Assembly (NCBI RefSeq): GCF_002115825.1
Contig: NZ_JFJZ01000007.1
Span: forward strand, 124,001-188,000
Direction of reading: 5' to 3'
DNA from: Thalassospira sp. MCCC 1A01428
GTDB taxonomy: Bacteria > Pseudomonadota > Alphaproteobacteria > Rhodospirillales > Thalassospiraceae
DNA: 64,000 nucleotides
Below the pieces are notes generated by a model. The model was not told the DNA's origin, searched no databases, and saw only the letters and a list, made by a program, of their open reading frames with translations. Positions within the stretch are counted from its first letter, which is position 1. Every line of letters starts with the position of its first letter. Position numbers and translations under genes: made by a program. Below are positions 45,590 to 55,528 of the stretch, in pieces.

Positions 45590-46834
45590 TCAGGCCTTGC
45601 TGGTTGCGGGCTGTTCGGTGCGCAAGGCGGTATCATTGATCGGGATGTGGATAAGGGCGGCAAAAATGCCAAGGGCGATAGACATGATCCAGACAGCATC
45701 GAAACTGCCGGTCATGTCATACAGAACCCCACCCAGCCACGCGCCAAAGAACGCGCCGATTTGATGGCTAAGCATCACCAGGCCAAACAGGGTTGCCATA
45801 TAGCGCGGACCAAAAACCTGGGCGACAATGCCACTGGTGAGCGGCACGGTTGAAAGCCACAAGGCCCCCATCAGGGCCGAAAACAGCCAGATCGAATCAG
45901 CCGTTTTGGGAGCCAGCAGAAACACGAAAATCACCAGCGCCCGGGTGCCATAAATAAGCGACAGCCCCCACTTTTTGCGCCAGCGCCCGCCAAACCAGCC
46001 CGAAGCCAGGGTGCCGACAATGTTAAACAGGCCAATCAAGGCCAGCCCGTTGGCCGCAACCGAGGGCGGCAAACCGCAAAGCTGGGTAAAGGTGGGCAGA
46101 TGGGTGGCAATGACGGCAATGTGAAAACCGCACACAAAAAAACCGGCATTTAACAACAGGAAACCCCGGTGTTTGCGGGCTTCGTGAAAGGCGTCAATCA
46201 GGCTGGTGGGGCCAAGATCGATGGCGGCGGTGGCACCGCCCGGTTTATGGTCGGCACGCCCGGTTAAGGCAAAGGCGGCCGGCATGATGATAAGGCTGAT
46301 CAGGGCGATCATGGTCAGCGCGCCGACATATCCCAAGCCGGAATTTAACGCCTGTGTGGTGGGGGCCATTAAAAACTGGCCAACCGACCCCCCGGCACTG
46401 GCAAGGCCCAGAACAAAGCTGCGCCGTTCGGGCGGGAAAACCCGGCTGATCGCGGCCAGGACAACTGCAAAGCTGGATGCGCCAACACCAATGCCAATCA
46501 AAAGGCCCGCTGTTGCATAAAGCGCAATGGGCGAAGATGCCTGCCCCATCAGATACAGACCCAGCGCATAAAAAACGGTGCCACCAATGAGCGTGCGGGT
46601 GGTGCCAAAGCGGTCTGCCAGTGCCCCGGCGATAGGGGCCGCCAGCCCCCACAACAGGTTTTGAATGGCAAAAGCCAGACCAAAGACCGATGCTGTCCAG
46701 CCTGTTGCCGTCAGCATATCGGGAATAAACAGGCCCAGTGACGGACGAATGCCGAGATTGACGGCCAGAACCAGCCCCCCGCATATCAGAACCAGCCACG
46801 GAAACCATTTGGTTGTTTTAAGCGAATTGGACAT
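45590..46834 (-). CDS. Major facilitator superfamily transporter
   Basis: Inner-membrane protein of 414 residues with twelve predicted helices. It starts LKTTKWFPWLVLICGGLVLAVNLG and shows the MFS motif between helices 2 and 3 as GALADRFGTTRTLIGG. The LysR gene 50 bases upstream on the same strand suggests co-transcription or local regulation. The form is that of oxalate/formate-antiporter-like or organic-acid transporters, but the substrate is not determinable. The downstream terminator at 45518 closes the unit. Confidence 0.87.
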   Translation of the reverse strand: MSNSLKTTKWFPWLVLICGGLVLAVNLGIRPSLGLFIPDMLTATGWTASVFGLAFAIQNLLWGLAAPIAGALADRFGTTRTLIGGTVFYALGLYLMGQASSPIALYATAGLLIGIGVGASSFAVVLAAISRVFPPERRSFVLGLASAGGSVGQFLMAPTTQALNSGLGYVGALTMIALISLIIMPAAFALTGRADHKPGGATAAIDLGPTSLIDAFHEARKHRGFLLLNAGFFVCGFHIAVIATHLPTFTQLCGLPPSVAANGLALIGLFNIVGTLASGWFGGRWRKKWGLSLIYGTRALVIFVFLLAPKTADSIWLFSALMGALWLSTVPLTSGIVAQVFGPRYMATLFGLVMLSHQIGAFFGAWLGGVLYDMTGSFDAVWIMSIALGIFAALIHIPINDTALRTEQPATSKA

Positions 46835-46884
46835 GGTGCCTCGTTGATGAATAAGGTTTGGCCGACACTATGGCGGGGCAAAAA

Positions 46885-47856
46885 TCATGCGTCCAATTCA
46901 TAGGGTTCATGTATTCGATTACTTTTATGCATTATGCCGGTATTTTCCGGATGTGCGGCAACGGAAAGAAGTCTGGCAAGGCCATCCAGCACGGTGTCGA
47001 TATCGGTGCTGGCGGGGCGACGCAGAAAAACAACTTTCATCGGCCAGCGGGCATCGGCAATGTTCAGCAGCGACAGGGCAGATGCCGACCGGTTAAGCAT
47101 GCAATAGCGTTTGGCAGTGATGCCGTATCCGACCCCTGCGGCTACCATTTCGATTTGCAGGTCAAGGGCCGAAACCTCCAGTATTGCGCGAAAACTGACA
47201 CCTTTGCGGTGGGCGAGAACATTGCCCAAAGCGCGAAATGAACATCCTTCGGGAAGCAGGATGATCGGGCGTTGGGCCAGTTCGACGATGCTGGTCGGCG
47301 GGTTGGGGTCGTTTGCCGGGCCAATGGGGACGATTTGATCGTCAAAAAGGGGATCAATGCGAATGGATTTGGGCAAATCGCTGCCGGGAACACCGGCAAT
47401 GCCGGTAAGGGGTTCCTCCATTGTCAGCAAGGCATCAATTTCGCCGCGTCGTAACATGGGCAGCAATTCGCTGGCCCAGCCCGACCGCAGGCTTAGCTGT
47501 GTATCGGGAAAATCGTGGTGCAACGCGCGAATGGTTTGTGCCGTTACCAGCGGGGCGACCCCATGCGAAACGCCAATTTTCACCGGGCCGTGTGGTGATG
47601 TTCCGGTTTTGACAATATCGGCAAAACCCGAAAGGCGGCGCAATAAATCGCGGGCTTCGGCCAGGGCGCGTTGCCCTGCCGGGGTTGGGCGCAAGGGTTT
47701 GGTCGTGCGGTCAAACAAAATGCAGCCGGTACGGGTTTCAAGGCGCTGAACGCGGCGGGTGATGGCAGGCTGGGTAAGGCCCAGCCGACTGGCGGCACCA
47801 TGAAAGGATTTTTCTTCGGCAACGGCGATCAGGGTTTGTAATTCGCGGGTGTCCAT
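46885..47856 (-). CDS. LysR-family transcriptional regulator
   Basis: Regulator of 323 residues. The winged helix-turn-helix DNA-binding part covers residues 1-60 (ELQTLIAVAEEKSFHGAASRLGLTQPAITRRVQRLE), and the rest is the two-lobed ligand-binding part of LysR proteins. It probably controls the MFS gene immediately downstream, 50 bases away, although same-strand order rather than the usual divergence makes direct control less certain. Effector unknown. Confidence 0.92.
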   Translation of the reverse strand: MDTRELQTLIAVAEEKSFHGAASRLGLTQPAITRRVQRLETRTGCILFDRTTKPLRPTPAGQRALAEARDLLRRLSGFADIVKTGTSPHGPVKIGVSHGVAPLVTAQTIRALHHDFPDTQLSLRSGWASELLPMLRRGEIDALLTMEEPLTGIAGVPGSDLPKSIRIDPLFDDQIVPIGPANDPNPPTSIVELAQRPIILLPEGCSFRALGNVLAHRKGVSFRAILEVSALDLQIEMVAAGVGYGITAKRYCMLNRSASALSLLNIADARWPMKVVFLRRPASTDIDTVLDGLARLLSVAAHPENTGIMHKSNRIHEPYELDA

Positions 47857-47950
47857 GTTGCAAACCTTCCGTGAGGCCCCTTATGGGTATGCCCAAAATG
47901 GAATGATGCAACAAACTGATCAAAATGATCAACCTGATTAATTTTAGTAA

Positions 47951-49147
47951 TTATAAAACCGGCGTTGCTGCGGGCGGGGGTGGGGCATCCGGGGTTTGCT
48001 GGCGCGCATCGCGTTTGGCCTTATAGGCCGCCGCCGCCGCTGTATAGCCGCCTTCGCCGCCATCGAGAAAATGAAAATGGGTGTCATTGACCACAGAGGG
48101 GACGATGCAGGTCATGATGGCGGTTTTTTGCCGGTGTAAACCATATTGAATGTGATTGGCTTTTTCGGCTTGAGACAGCATTTGTTCAAGCTGATCGGCC
48201 TGTTGGCTGTTGCAATTGACCGTCATGAAAAGGGCATCGCCAAATTTGCGGTAATCGGTATTAAGGGCGGTTAGTTTTCGATAGTGGGCCGGGTCAAACG
48301 CACCAAGTTTCCAGCCGGTTTTATCAAGGATAAAGGCCAGTGCGGCCGTTAAAAAGACCTTGGCACGGGCATTAAAAAGGGATCCGCCCCGGGGCCGGTT
48401 TGCCATGGCTTCCAGGTTAAGGCCCGCAGGTGGAAAGCGAAATAGCGGGCCATTTTCACCGACCGGATGGGCGTGGCGGGGGTCTTCGTCAAGCAGGTAA
48501 AGCACATCCTTGACGACGGCATCAAAGGCAGGCCGATTGCCAAGCGGAAAAACAATGAGCGACAGGATGGACCCGTTGCCCGATGCGGTAATGGGCGACC
48601 AGCGGCAGGAAAGGCCGTTCAGGTCGGGCTGGGTGCCGGGCGGCGCAGAGGCGACATGGTGGTCATTATGGGTTTTCATTTGGGTTTCGGCCCAATGAAT
48701 GCCTTCGCCCCGAAACATGGCATAGCTTACAGCGCTTGAAACAGCATAGCGGGCGACCTGCACATCGCGCCCGGCCGCCCGGATTTCCGCCATGCTAAAC
48801 AGGGCAACCCGCAATTCCAGTTCCAGATTTTCGTGTACCCAGCGCCGGGTGGCGGCCAGGGCGAGGCGAATTTTATCGATGTGGTCAGGCGCGCAGGCAA
48901 AACTGGCCCCGTCGCCGCCAAACATGAACGGATAGGAAGAATGCCCCAACGTATTGCTAATAGCAGCAATGACAGCCGCCCCGGCCATGTTGACTGCCTT
49001 GTAGCGCCCTTGTGCCACGGCCTCGGTCGAGGAAACAACATCGGCAATGCCAACGTACCAGTCGTCGGGCAACGGGTGATAACAGCCCGGATCAAGGATC
49101 TGGCTAAATTCCGTAAAGGTTGGGATGGCGAGGTATGAATTGGGCAC
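47951..49147 (-). CDS. DUF3095 family protein, cyclase-like fold
   Basis: Protein of 398 residues. The first part resembles nucleotide cyclase or GGDEF-like folds: WYVGIADVVSSTEAVAQGRY with the metal-type Asp, then PFMFGGDGASFACA. The family is annotated as unknown; a nucleotide-cyclising or nucleotide-binding role is an inference. It starts with GTG (MPNSYLAIPTFTEF) and ends with a Pro/Ala-rich tail. It is 55 bases downstream of slyX, on the same strand, so the two may be one operon. Confidence 0.75.
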   Translation of the reverse strand: MPNSYLAIPTFTEFSQILDPGCYHPLPDDWYVGIADVVSSTEAVAQGRYKAVNMAGAAVIAAISNTLGHSSYPFMFGGDGASFACAPDHIDKIRLALAATRRWVHENLELELRVALFSMAEIRAAGRDVQVARYAVSSAVSYAMFRGEGIHWAETQMKTHNDHHVASAPPGTQPDLNGLSCRWSPITASGNGSILSLIVFPLGNRPAFDAVVKDVLYLLDEDPRHAHPVGENGPLFRFPPAGLNLEAMANRPRGGSLFNARAKVFLTAALAFILDKTGWKLGAFDPAHYRKLTALNTDYRKFGDALFMTVNCNSQQADQLEQMLSQAEKANHIQYGLHRQKTAIMTCIVPSVVNDTHFHFLDGGEGGYTAAAAAYKAKRDARQQTPDAPPPPAATPVL

Positions 49148-49202
49148 AGTTTGCTCGTATCAGCGAAAAACATTTGGCGGGATACCGCCATGCCGGTTTT
49201 TA

Positions 49203-49421
49203 TCAGTAATGGGGCGGGGGCACGTCGTCTTCGGGGGCGGTTTGCATGAAGTCATTCATGCGTTTCATGTCTTCGCCGAGCAAATGGTTGCGGCGTTCAA
49301 GAACATCAATACGGTCCCACTGCCGTTTGACCATCATCGACATGTCCGTCATTGCCTGATCAAGGTGGGAAATGCGGGTTTCAAGTTCGATGATGCGGGT
49401 TTCAAGGTCTGTGTCTGTCAT
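49203..49421 (-). CDS. slyX: SlyX family protein
   Basis: Short coiled-coil protein of 72 residues: TDTDLETRIIELETRISHLDQAM followed by ERRNHLLGEDMKRM, and the tail PEDDVPPPHY, which is the typical SlyX ending. The function of SlyX is unknown. ATG 49421 is chosen within a longer open frame because the family N-terminus begins there. It leads the DUF3095 gene on the same strand. Confidence 0.9.
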   Translation of the reverse strand: MTDTDLETRIIELETRISHLDQAMTDMSMMVKRQWDRIDVLERRNHLLGEDMKRMNDFMQTAPEDDVPPPHY

Positions 49422-49532
49422 GGGACTCTGTATTTGGTTATGGCGGCAAATGCCCGGTCGGCCCGGGTGGTTTATCATGCCTGACACAGGGGTAAACATA
49501 AATACAAACCTGTATAATGTCCGATGCCGTAC

Positions 49533-49563
49533 AAAAACATCCCCCGGCCCGGGCCGGGGGATG
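49533..49563 (-). terminator. Intrinsic terminator after the hydroxyacid dehydrogenase gene
   Basis: CATCCCCCGGCCC and GGGCCGGGGGATG form a near-uninterrupted GC-rich stem followed on the minus strand by TTTTTG. It lies 150 bases downstream of the dehydrogenase stop at 49717 and separates it from slyX. Confidence 0.8.
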
Positions 49564-49716
49564 AAAATAGGCAGCTTACAAATTTACCAGCAAGGGGCGC
49601 GCAAAGGCCGGGCAATAAGCCCCGGAAGATGGCGGGTTATTGCCTTTTTGATGAACCTGGCCATTGCCCACCCACCGGGGGCCTGGTTGACCGGTTTAAA
49701 TCAGGGAAGTTCGTGA

Positions 49717-50601
49717 TTAGTCTTCCTCGTAGATTTTGATCAGGGCGGAATGGTCAAGCTGGCCGCCGCCAAGGTCGATCAGTTCGTCGTAAAGTTCCAT
49801 TGCCAGACGGGTCATGGGCAGTTCCAGCCCCAGATCAGCTTCGGAAAATTCAAGCGCCTGATACAAATCCTTGCGCTGGGTAATGGCGCGGCCGCCGGGT
49901 TCGAAATTACGTTCGATCATGCGTTTGCCATGCTGTTGCAACACAGTTGAATCGGCAAATCCCCCGGTCAGGGCTTCGCGCAGGCTGGCGATATTGACCC
50001 CGGCTTCTTCGGCCATCGAAAAAGATTCGGCAATTGCCGCAATGGTAACCCCGACAATCATCTGATTGGCAGCCTTGGCAATTTGCCCGGCACCGGCCTG
50101 CCCGACAAGGGTGACGCGGTTGCCCAGCACCTTGAAAATCCGGTCGACACGCTGGAAAATATCGGGTTCGCCGCCCACCATGATTGAAAGTGTACCGTTT
50201 TGCGCCCCCTGCGTGCCGCCCGATACCGGGGCATCCAGCCATTCACCGCCCGCATCCTCGACAGCATCGGCAAAGCGTCGGGTGGCATCGACCGATGTTG
50301 TGCCCATGTCGATGACGATGGTGTCTTCTTCCAGCCCGTCAAGAATGCCATCTTCGCCCATCAGCACATTTTCGACAGCATCGGTATCGGCCACACAAAT
50401 GATGACAATGTCGGCCTCGGCAACCGCATCGGCGGGGGTGGCCGCGGTTTCAACGCCAAGGTCTTCGAACATGTTCAGCGTTTCGGGGTTGCGGGTGGTG
50501 ACAGTTAGCTTGGCACCCGCCTTTTCCAGGTTAAGGGCCATCGGGCGCCCCATAAGCCCCAGTCCGATGAAGGCTATGTTTTCGCCTGCCAGTGCGGTCA
50601 T
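49717..50601 (-). CDS. Beta-hydroxyacid dehydrogenase (3-hydroxyisobutyrate/tartronate semialdehyde type)
   Basis: NAD(P)-dependent enzyme of 294 residues. The Rossmann motif is FIGLGLMGRPMALNL, the substrate-binding stretch is DAPVSGGTQGAQNGTLSIMVGG, and the catalytic lysine sits in GQIAKAANQMIVG. It reduces or oxidises a small beta-hydroxyacid such as 3-hydroxyisobutyrate or tartronate semialdehyde. Which one cannot be decided. AAAGGGA precedes the ATG. It stands alone, ending at the terminator at 49533. Confidence 0.9.
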   Translation of the reverse strand: MTALAGENIAFIGLGLMGRPMALNLEKAGAKLTVTTRNPETLNMFEDLGVETAATPADAVAEADIVIICVADTDAVENVLMGEDGILDGLEEDTIVIDMGTTSVDATRRFADAVEDAGGEWLDAPVSGGTQGAQNGTLSIMVGGEPDIFQRVDRIFKVLGNRVTLVGQAGAGQIAKAANQMIVGVTIAAIAESFSMAEEAGVNIASLREALTGGFADSTVLQQHGKRMIERNFEPGGRAITQRKDLYQALEFSEADLGLELPMTRLAMELYDELIDLGGGQLDHSALIKIYEED

Positions 50602-50809
50602 GATGGTGTGTTCCCTTTGTTCGTGCGATCAATAAGCGATGGTGCGCAAGCAGGATGCTGCACATGAAATGTCATCAATTCCGCGCAAAGAAACCGGACC
50701 CATACAGTGGAATCCGGTAATTTCTGCGGGTTTTTATGGTGCCAGTTTACGGTTTATTGTGGCAAAACAGCGTTGAAACCCGAGGTCTCCGGCGGGAATG
50801 CCGGTCGCA

Positions 50810-51226
50810 TCATACGTCGCCGGGGCGCAAGTAACGTGCGGCCATGGCCCGTTCAATGGCCGAGCCAACCAGACGATCAATATCAAAACGGTGACGGATC
50901 AGTTCCAGAATACGCAGTTCTTCCTGGCTGATTTCGCCGTCGGACAACACGATTTCACACGCGAAAACATAAGCGGTTTCGCGCATTTTTTTCGACAGGG
51001 CATCGCGAATCAGAACCAGCGTATTGTCCAGTCCGTCTTCCTCGCCAAGCCGGGCGGCGCAATCACGCGTGACTTCGGTCAGGCGTTCGCTGTCAAAACC
51101 GGCAAAGATGGGAAGATAACGCACGCGGCGCGCCATTGCGGAAAGTTCGGCATCGGTAATGTCGTTGTCTGCTGCAGACACCATCACCATAGTGTAGATC
51201 AATGCGTCCTGATGAGAAATCACCAT
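50810..51226 (-). CDS. TerB-family protein
   Basis: All-helical protein of 138 residues with the acidic EF-hand-like elements of TerB proteins: SAADNDITDAELSAMARRV and VLSDGEISQEELRILELIRHRF. The Asp/Glu clusters probably bind metal ions. In some bacteria TerB belongs to a tellurite/stress module, but no other ter genes are near. ATG 51226 follows GAGGAGA and is preferred over a longer open frame. Divergent from the GGDEF-EAL gene. Confidence 0.85.
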   Translation of the reverse strand: MVISHQDALIYTMVMVSAADNDITDAELSAMARRVRYLPIFAGFDSERLTEVTRDCAARLGEEDGLDNTLVLIRDALSKKMRETAYVFACEIVLSDGEISQEELRILELIRHRFDIDRLVGSAIERAMAARYLRPGDV

Positions 51227-51592
51227 TGTTCTCCTCGACATTCCGGGTTTGACAAGGGCGTGTCTGCCGACGGGCCATACGGCCTGATCGCTCATCAAAT
51301 TAGAACGGGAACCGGTCCCCCGCAACTGTTTAAGGGGATGAAAAGTGAAAATAGTGATAATGCGATGTAATTCGCCAGGAACTGTGGTTAAAAATGGCAG
51401 TTTTCCCGGTCAGGTAGTATAAAGGGAATCTAATTCGAAATTGAATTGTTTATTAATTAATAAATTTCTAATTGTTGAATGTATGAGGAATGCGGGGAAA
51501 TGCCCACAGGTGCAAAAAGCCCTTTGCAGTGAGTTTGCGAAAAGCTATGGTCGCGCAGCTATAACAAAAACAGATGAACAATAGCTGGGTAA
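51227..51592. other. Divergent AT-rich gap terB / GGDEF-EAL
   Basis: This 366-base region carries no supported gene. The part 51430-51480 is very AT-rich and contains the perfect 16-bp palindrome TTTATTAATTAATAAA at 51449-51464. Promoters for both flanking genes must be here; no confident hexamer pair is assigned. Confidence 0.4.
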
Positions 51593-54500
51593 ATGGGAGT
51601 TAATATTTCAATTGACGTCGCCACGACGGTAGCGGCACTGGTTGCGTGTGACCGTGTGCCTGCGGTTGTAATTGCTCCCGAGCGGCAAGCGGTGCTGGGA
51701 AATGCCGCGTGGGCCACTGTGTTTGGCATCGATGCGCCGGGCGAACCTGCATGGCTGCCTTATGGCGTGTTTCCTCATGTTTGTGCGATTGTTGAACAGG
51801 CACGTCGTTGCAGCGATGTGGATCAACCGCAGGGCGAAACATTTGTGATGCCTGTTGAAGGCCAGGATCAGAACTATTTTCTGGGCTGGTGGCTGCCGCT
51901 TGAAGGCGGAAATGTTATTCGTGTGGTTATGCTGACGCAAAAAGACCGGCTGATATCATCGGGGTTGATGATTTCCCCCTTGCCGGTGCTGGTTTTGGGG
52001 CAGGACGGCGAATTTCGCCACGGAAATGCCGCTGCTGAACTGGTGGCGCTGGAAGTGGGGATGCCCAATGTTGCCGCACTGACCATTCCCAACGGGCAGC
52101 GGCCATTATGCGGCCCGGCAGACCAGGGCGAAGCCCTGCGTTCCGTGCATTACGGACAGCGTATGTTTCAGTGGCGACGCACCTTTTTGGCCGATCAGGG
52201 CGGGGTTGCGTGGTTTGGCCGTGATTGCACGCGCGAGGAAAGTTATCGCCGCGCCCTGGAACATGCCGTGCAGGGCATTGTTGACCTGTCGGCCGAGGGG
52301 CGGGTAACAGCGGTGAGCGATGCCGTTGCGCCGCTGTTTGGCTATGACGATGCAGCGGCTGTCCGGCAGGCGTATTTATCGAACCCCGAAGCATTTTATG
52401 CCTGCGATGATGACCTGATCGATGTGCGCCAGCAATTACGCCGGGGCAATGGCTTTAGCGGCCGTGAAATTGAAATGCGCCGCCAGGATGGCAGCCAGAT
52501 ATGGGTGCGCATGAATGCCACCGTTATTCATGGCGAAGGCGGCATTTTGCTGGGATATAGCATCACCCTGATTGATGTGACCAAAAACCGCCAGGCTGAA
52601 TATGATTTGCGCCGACGCCAGGAACGTTACCGGGCGCTGGTGCAAACGGCGGGCAGTGTCATTATGTTCCTAGATACTGCCGGGCGCATTCTGGAATATA
52701 ACCGCGAAAGTGAATGGACCTTTGGTTATTCATGGATGGAAGCGGCGGGCCGTAATTTCTTTGATTTTCTGGTGGTGGAACGCGAACGAGAAAGCGTTGC
52801 CCTGCGTTTGCGGCGCCTGATTGCGGGCGAAATTATCAAGGAAGAAGTAATTTCCATTCGCCGCAAGGATGGCGAGGTTCGATTGCTGCAATGGAATGCC
52901 CGGGCGCATTTTGCCGAAAATGGCAATGTAGGCGGGGTGATTTGCATTGGTCAGGATGTTACCGAAAAAACCGCCGTGGAGCGCGCCCTGCGATTGGCGG
53001 AAGAAAAATATCGCGGTATTTTTGAAAACTCCGCCGAGGGGTTGTATCAGGCCAAACCGCTAGGCCCGTTATTATCGGCCAATCCGGCATTTGTTTCGAT
53101 CCTTGGATATGGCGATGAACGTGAACTGGTTGTAAAGGAAACCGCCGTTCGTGACGGGTTTTATTTGCAGCCCGGGACGCGCCTGCAATTTACCGGACGG
53201 TTATTGCGCGACGGGTTTGTTCAGGGTTTTGAAGCCGAATTACGCCGCGGGGACGGCAAGATTATCTGGATCGAGGAAAACGCCCGTCTGATCCGGGATG
53301 ATCGCGGGGTGCCGGTTTTGATTGAAGGGTCGATTACCGATATTACCGAACGCAAGCGGTCAGAAGCGCGCATTCAGTTTTTGGCCCATCATGACGGGTT
53401 GACCGGGCTTCCAAACCGGACATTGTTTCAGGAACGTCTGTCGGCGGCGGTTGCACGCGGTAAACGCGAACGCAGCAATTTTGTTTTGATGCTGTTTGAT
53501 CTGGATAATTTCAAGGACATTAACGATACGCTTGGACACCCGATTGGCGATTTGTTGTTGCAAGGGGTGGGCGAACGCATGCGCGTCCGCCTGCGGAATG
53601 AAGATGTGGTTGCACGGCTGGGCGGGGACGAATTTGCTGTTCTGCTTCATGACCCGGGGTCAGCCGAGGAAATTGCCATTGTTGCCCAGCGCCTGATCGA
53701 GCGGGTCAGCGAGCGCTTTATGCTTGAAGGCAATGAAGTGCTGGTTTCAACATCGGTCGGGATTTGTATTTATCCCAAGGATGGACGCGACGAAAAGGAC
53801 CTTTTGCGCAACGTTGACCTTGCCCTTTATTGTTCCAAGGCCGAAGGGCGCAACCGGTATCACTTTTTTGAAACCCGGTTGCAGCTTGAAGTGCAGGAAC
53901 GCAAGGCGCTGGAACGCGATTTGTCACGCGCGATAACCAATGACGAGTTTGAGCTGTTTTATCAGCCAATTATCGGCGTTTCCGACCAGAAAATTGTCGG
54001 GATGGAGGCTTTGGTTCGCTGGTTTCATCCTTCGCGCGGCATGGTTAGCCCGGTGGATTTTATCCCGGTGGCGGAACGCATGGGGATCATTGCCGAAGTG
54101 GGAAAATGGGTGTTGAATAACGCCTGTATTCAAACCCGGAAATGGCGCAATGAAGGATTGGGCAAGCTTTTGATTTCGGTTAATTTATCGCCGCTGGAAC
54201 TGGCGCGCCATGAAGACCTGATTGAAAGTGTGGGGGATGCGCTGGAACGCACCGGGCTGGACCCGCACCAGTTGCAATTTGAAGTAACCGAAGGCGCAAT
54301 GATGGATAACCCGCGCGAAGCGGCCATTACGCTGGGGATGTTGCGCAATCAGGGTATTCGCATTGCAATTGATGATTTTGGTACCGGTTATTCGTCGCTG
54401 GCCTATTTAAAGCGCTTCCCGGTGGATAAACTGAAAATTGACCGGTCCTTTATCGTTGATATGGACGAGGAAGACGGCAATTCGGCCATTGTTCGCGCGG

Positions 54501-54700
54501 TTGTTTTTATGGCGCGATCGTTTGGCATGTCGGTCAATGTCGAAGGCATTGAAACCGAAACCCAGCTTGAACGGGTCAGTGCCGAGGGCGTGGATGAATT
54601 GCAGGGGTTTTATTTCAGCAAACCCGTTCCGGCCACGGAAATGGAAAGTTTGTTGAGTGCCCAACTGGCAAGCGACATCACGCCAGGCACATTGAATTAA
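51593..54700 (+). CDS. Multi-PAS GGDEF-EAL cyclic-di-GMP protein
   Basis: Cytoplasmic signalling protein of 1035 residues. At least three PAS modules lie between about 220 and 590 (segments RALVQTAGSVIMFLDTAG and YRGIFENSAEGLYQAKPLG), preceded by about 200 residues that look PAS-like. The GGDEF domain (about 600-760) keeps RLGGDEFAVLL, so diguanylate cyclase activity is likely. The EAL domain (about 775-1030) keeps EALVRWFHP and later DDFGTGYSSL, so phosphodiesterase activity is also likely. There is no membrane helix, so it probably senses a cytosolic cue such as redox or oxygen. It converges with the regulator at 54755, 54 bases away. Confidence 0.93.
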   Translation: MGVNISIDVATTVAALVACDRVPAVVIAPERQAVLGNAAWATVFGIDAPGEPAWLPYGVFPHVCAIVEQARRCSDVDQPQGETFVMPVEGQDQNYFLGWWLPLEGGNVIRVVMLTQKDRLISSGLMISPLPVLVLGQDGEFRHGNAAAELVALEVGMPNVAALTIPNGQRPLCGPADQGEALRSVHYGQRMFQWRRTFLADQGGVAWFGRDCTREESYRRALEHAVQGIVDLSAEGRVTAVSDAVAPLFGYDDAAAVRQAYLSNPEAFYACDDDLIDVRQQLRRGNGFSGREIEMRRQDGSQIWVRMNATVIHGEGGILLGYSITLIDVTKNRQAEYDLRRRQERYRALVQTAGSVIMFLDTAGRILEYNRESEWTFGYSWMEAAGRNFFDFLVVERERESVALRLRRLIAGEIIKEEVISIRRKDGEVRLLQWNARAHFAENGNVGGVICIGQDVTEKTAVERALRLAEEKYRGIFENSAEGLYQAKPLGPLLSANPAFVSILGYGDERELVVKETAVRDGFYLQPGTRLQFTGRLLRDGFVQGFEAELRRGDGKIIWIEENARLIRDDRGVPVLIEGSITDITERKRSEARIQFLAHHDGLTGLPNRTLFQERLSAAVARGKRERSNFVLMLFDLDNFKDINDTLGHPIGDLLLQGVGERMRVRLRNEDVVARLGGDEFAVLLHDPGSAEEIAIVAQRLIERVSERFMLEGNEVLVSTSVGICIYPKDGRDEKDLLRNVDLALYCSKAEGRNRYHFFETRLQLEVQERKALERDLSRAITNDEFELFYQPIIGVSDQKIVGMEALVRWFHPSRGMVSPVDFIPVAERMGIIAEVGKWVLNNACIQTRKWRNEGLGKLLISVNLSPLELARHEDLIESVGDALERTGLDPHQLQFEVTEGAMMDNPREAAITLGMLRNQGIRIAIDDFGTGYSSLAYLKRFPVDKLKIDRSFIVDMDEEDGNSAIVRAVVFMARSFGMSVNVEGIETETQLERVSAEGVDELQGFYFSKPVPATEMESLLSAQLASDITPGTLN

Positions 54701-54754
54701 CCGGCCTTGTGCGGATGTGCTGTTTTGTTTCGCCGTGCCGTTTTGATGTGCGGG

Positions 54755-55528
54755 TTATTTGGTGTTGTGACTGGAAAAACGCCCTGTGCCAGATGTTGGT
54801 GTTTTGCCATCATTTCGGATAAGCCATGCCTGCAGTTCCTTTTCAGCCGAAGAAAGGCCCTCCCGGTTGATGATTTTGCGGGCGATGGCATTGGAAACGG
54901 CACGGGTGCGTTTATTTAGCAAAATGCCGAGGTCGTTTTGGTCCAGCGCCCCCACGTCGAGTTTGTCATATAGGGATAACAGGCGGTTTTGAACCGTGCG
55001 AAGCGACAGTTTGCGCCGGGTGGCAATGGCTTTGTCGGGAAGGCCAAGGGCAATATCGATTAAAATGATATATTCAAATTCGGTTAGTGCGCTTCGGGAG
55101 CGCATTTGCTGATTTTGTATCTGGTGGACTTCACGATCAACCACGATCTGCGCTTCGATCAGGACAGCTCGCAAGGCAAGGCGCATTCTGTCCTCGGTGG
55201 CTGTTTTTAATACATAGCCATAGGTGGCTTCATGGGGAACGATGTTGGCAATGCCGCGCAAATAGGCTTCGTCTGAATAGTTTGACCAGAACAGAATGCG
55301 GGTTTCAGGACATCTGGCCCAAATGATCCGTGCGGCCTCGATACCGTTTTGTTCTTTCATGCGCAAATCCATTACGATGGCCGTGATTTTGTGGCGGTGG
55401 GCCAGGGTTTCGCCCTCTTTGCCATCACGGGCAATCAGGATTTCAGTACATTCAGGTAACGCACTTTCAACAGTTTCCCGCAGGAAATCGGCGTGCATTT
55501 TATCGTCTTCAACCAGCAGTATTTTCAT
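54755..55528 (-). CDS. LuxR-type two-component response regulator
   Basis: Protein of 257 residues. The receiver domain has KILLVEDDKMHADFLRE and the phospho-Asp54 in IVMDLRM, and a LuxR-type helix-turn-helix sits near residues 150-210 (LTEFEYIILIDIALGLPDKAIATRRKLSLRTVQNRLLSLYDKL). A C-terminal extension of about 45 residues is unusual for this family. Its start overlaps the kinase gene by 20 bases, so the pair is co-translated. The targets are probably nearby or self; the divergent sugar operon is a candidate. Confidence 0.9.
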   Translation of the reverse strand: MKILLVEDDKMHADFLRETVESALPECTEILIARDGKEGETLAHRHKITAIVMDLRMKEQNGIEAARIIWARCPETRILFWSNYSDEAYLRGIANIVPHEATYGYVLKTATEDRMRLALRAVLIEAQIVVDREVHQIQNQQMRSRSALTEFEYIILIDIALGLPDKAIATRRKLSLRTVQNRLLSLYDKLDVGALDQNDLGILLNKRTRAVSNAIARKIINREGLSSAEKELQAWLIRNDGKTPTSGTGRFSSHNTK

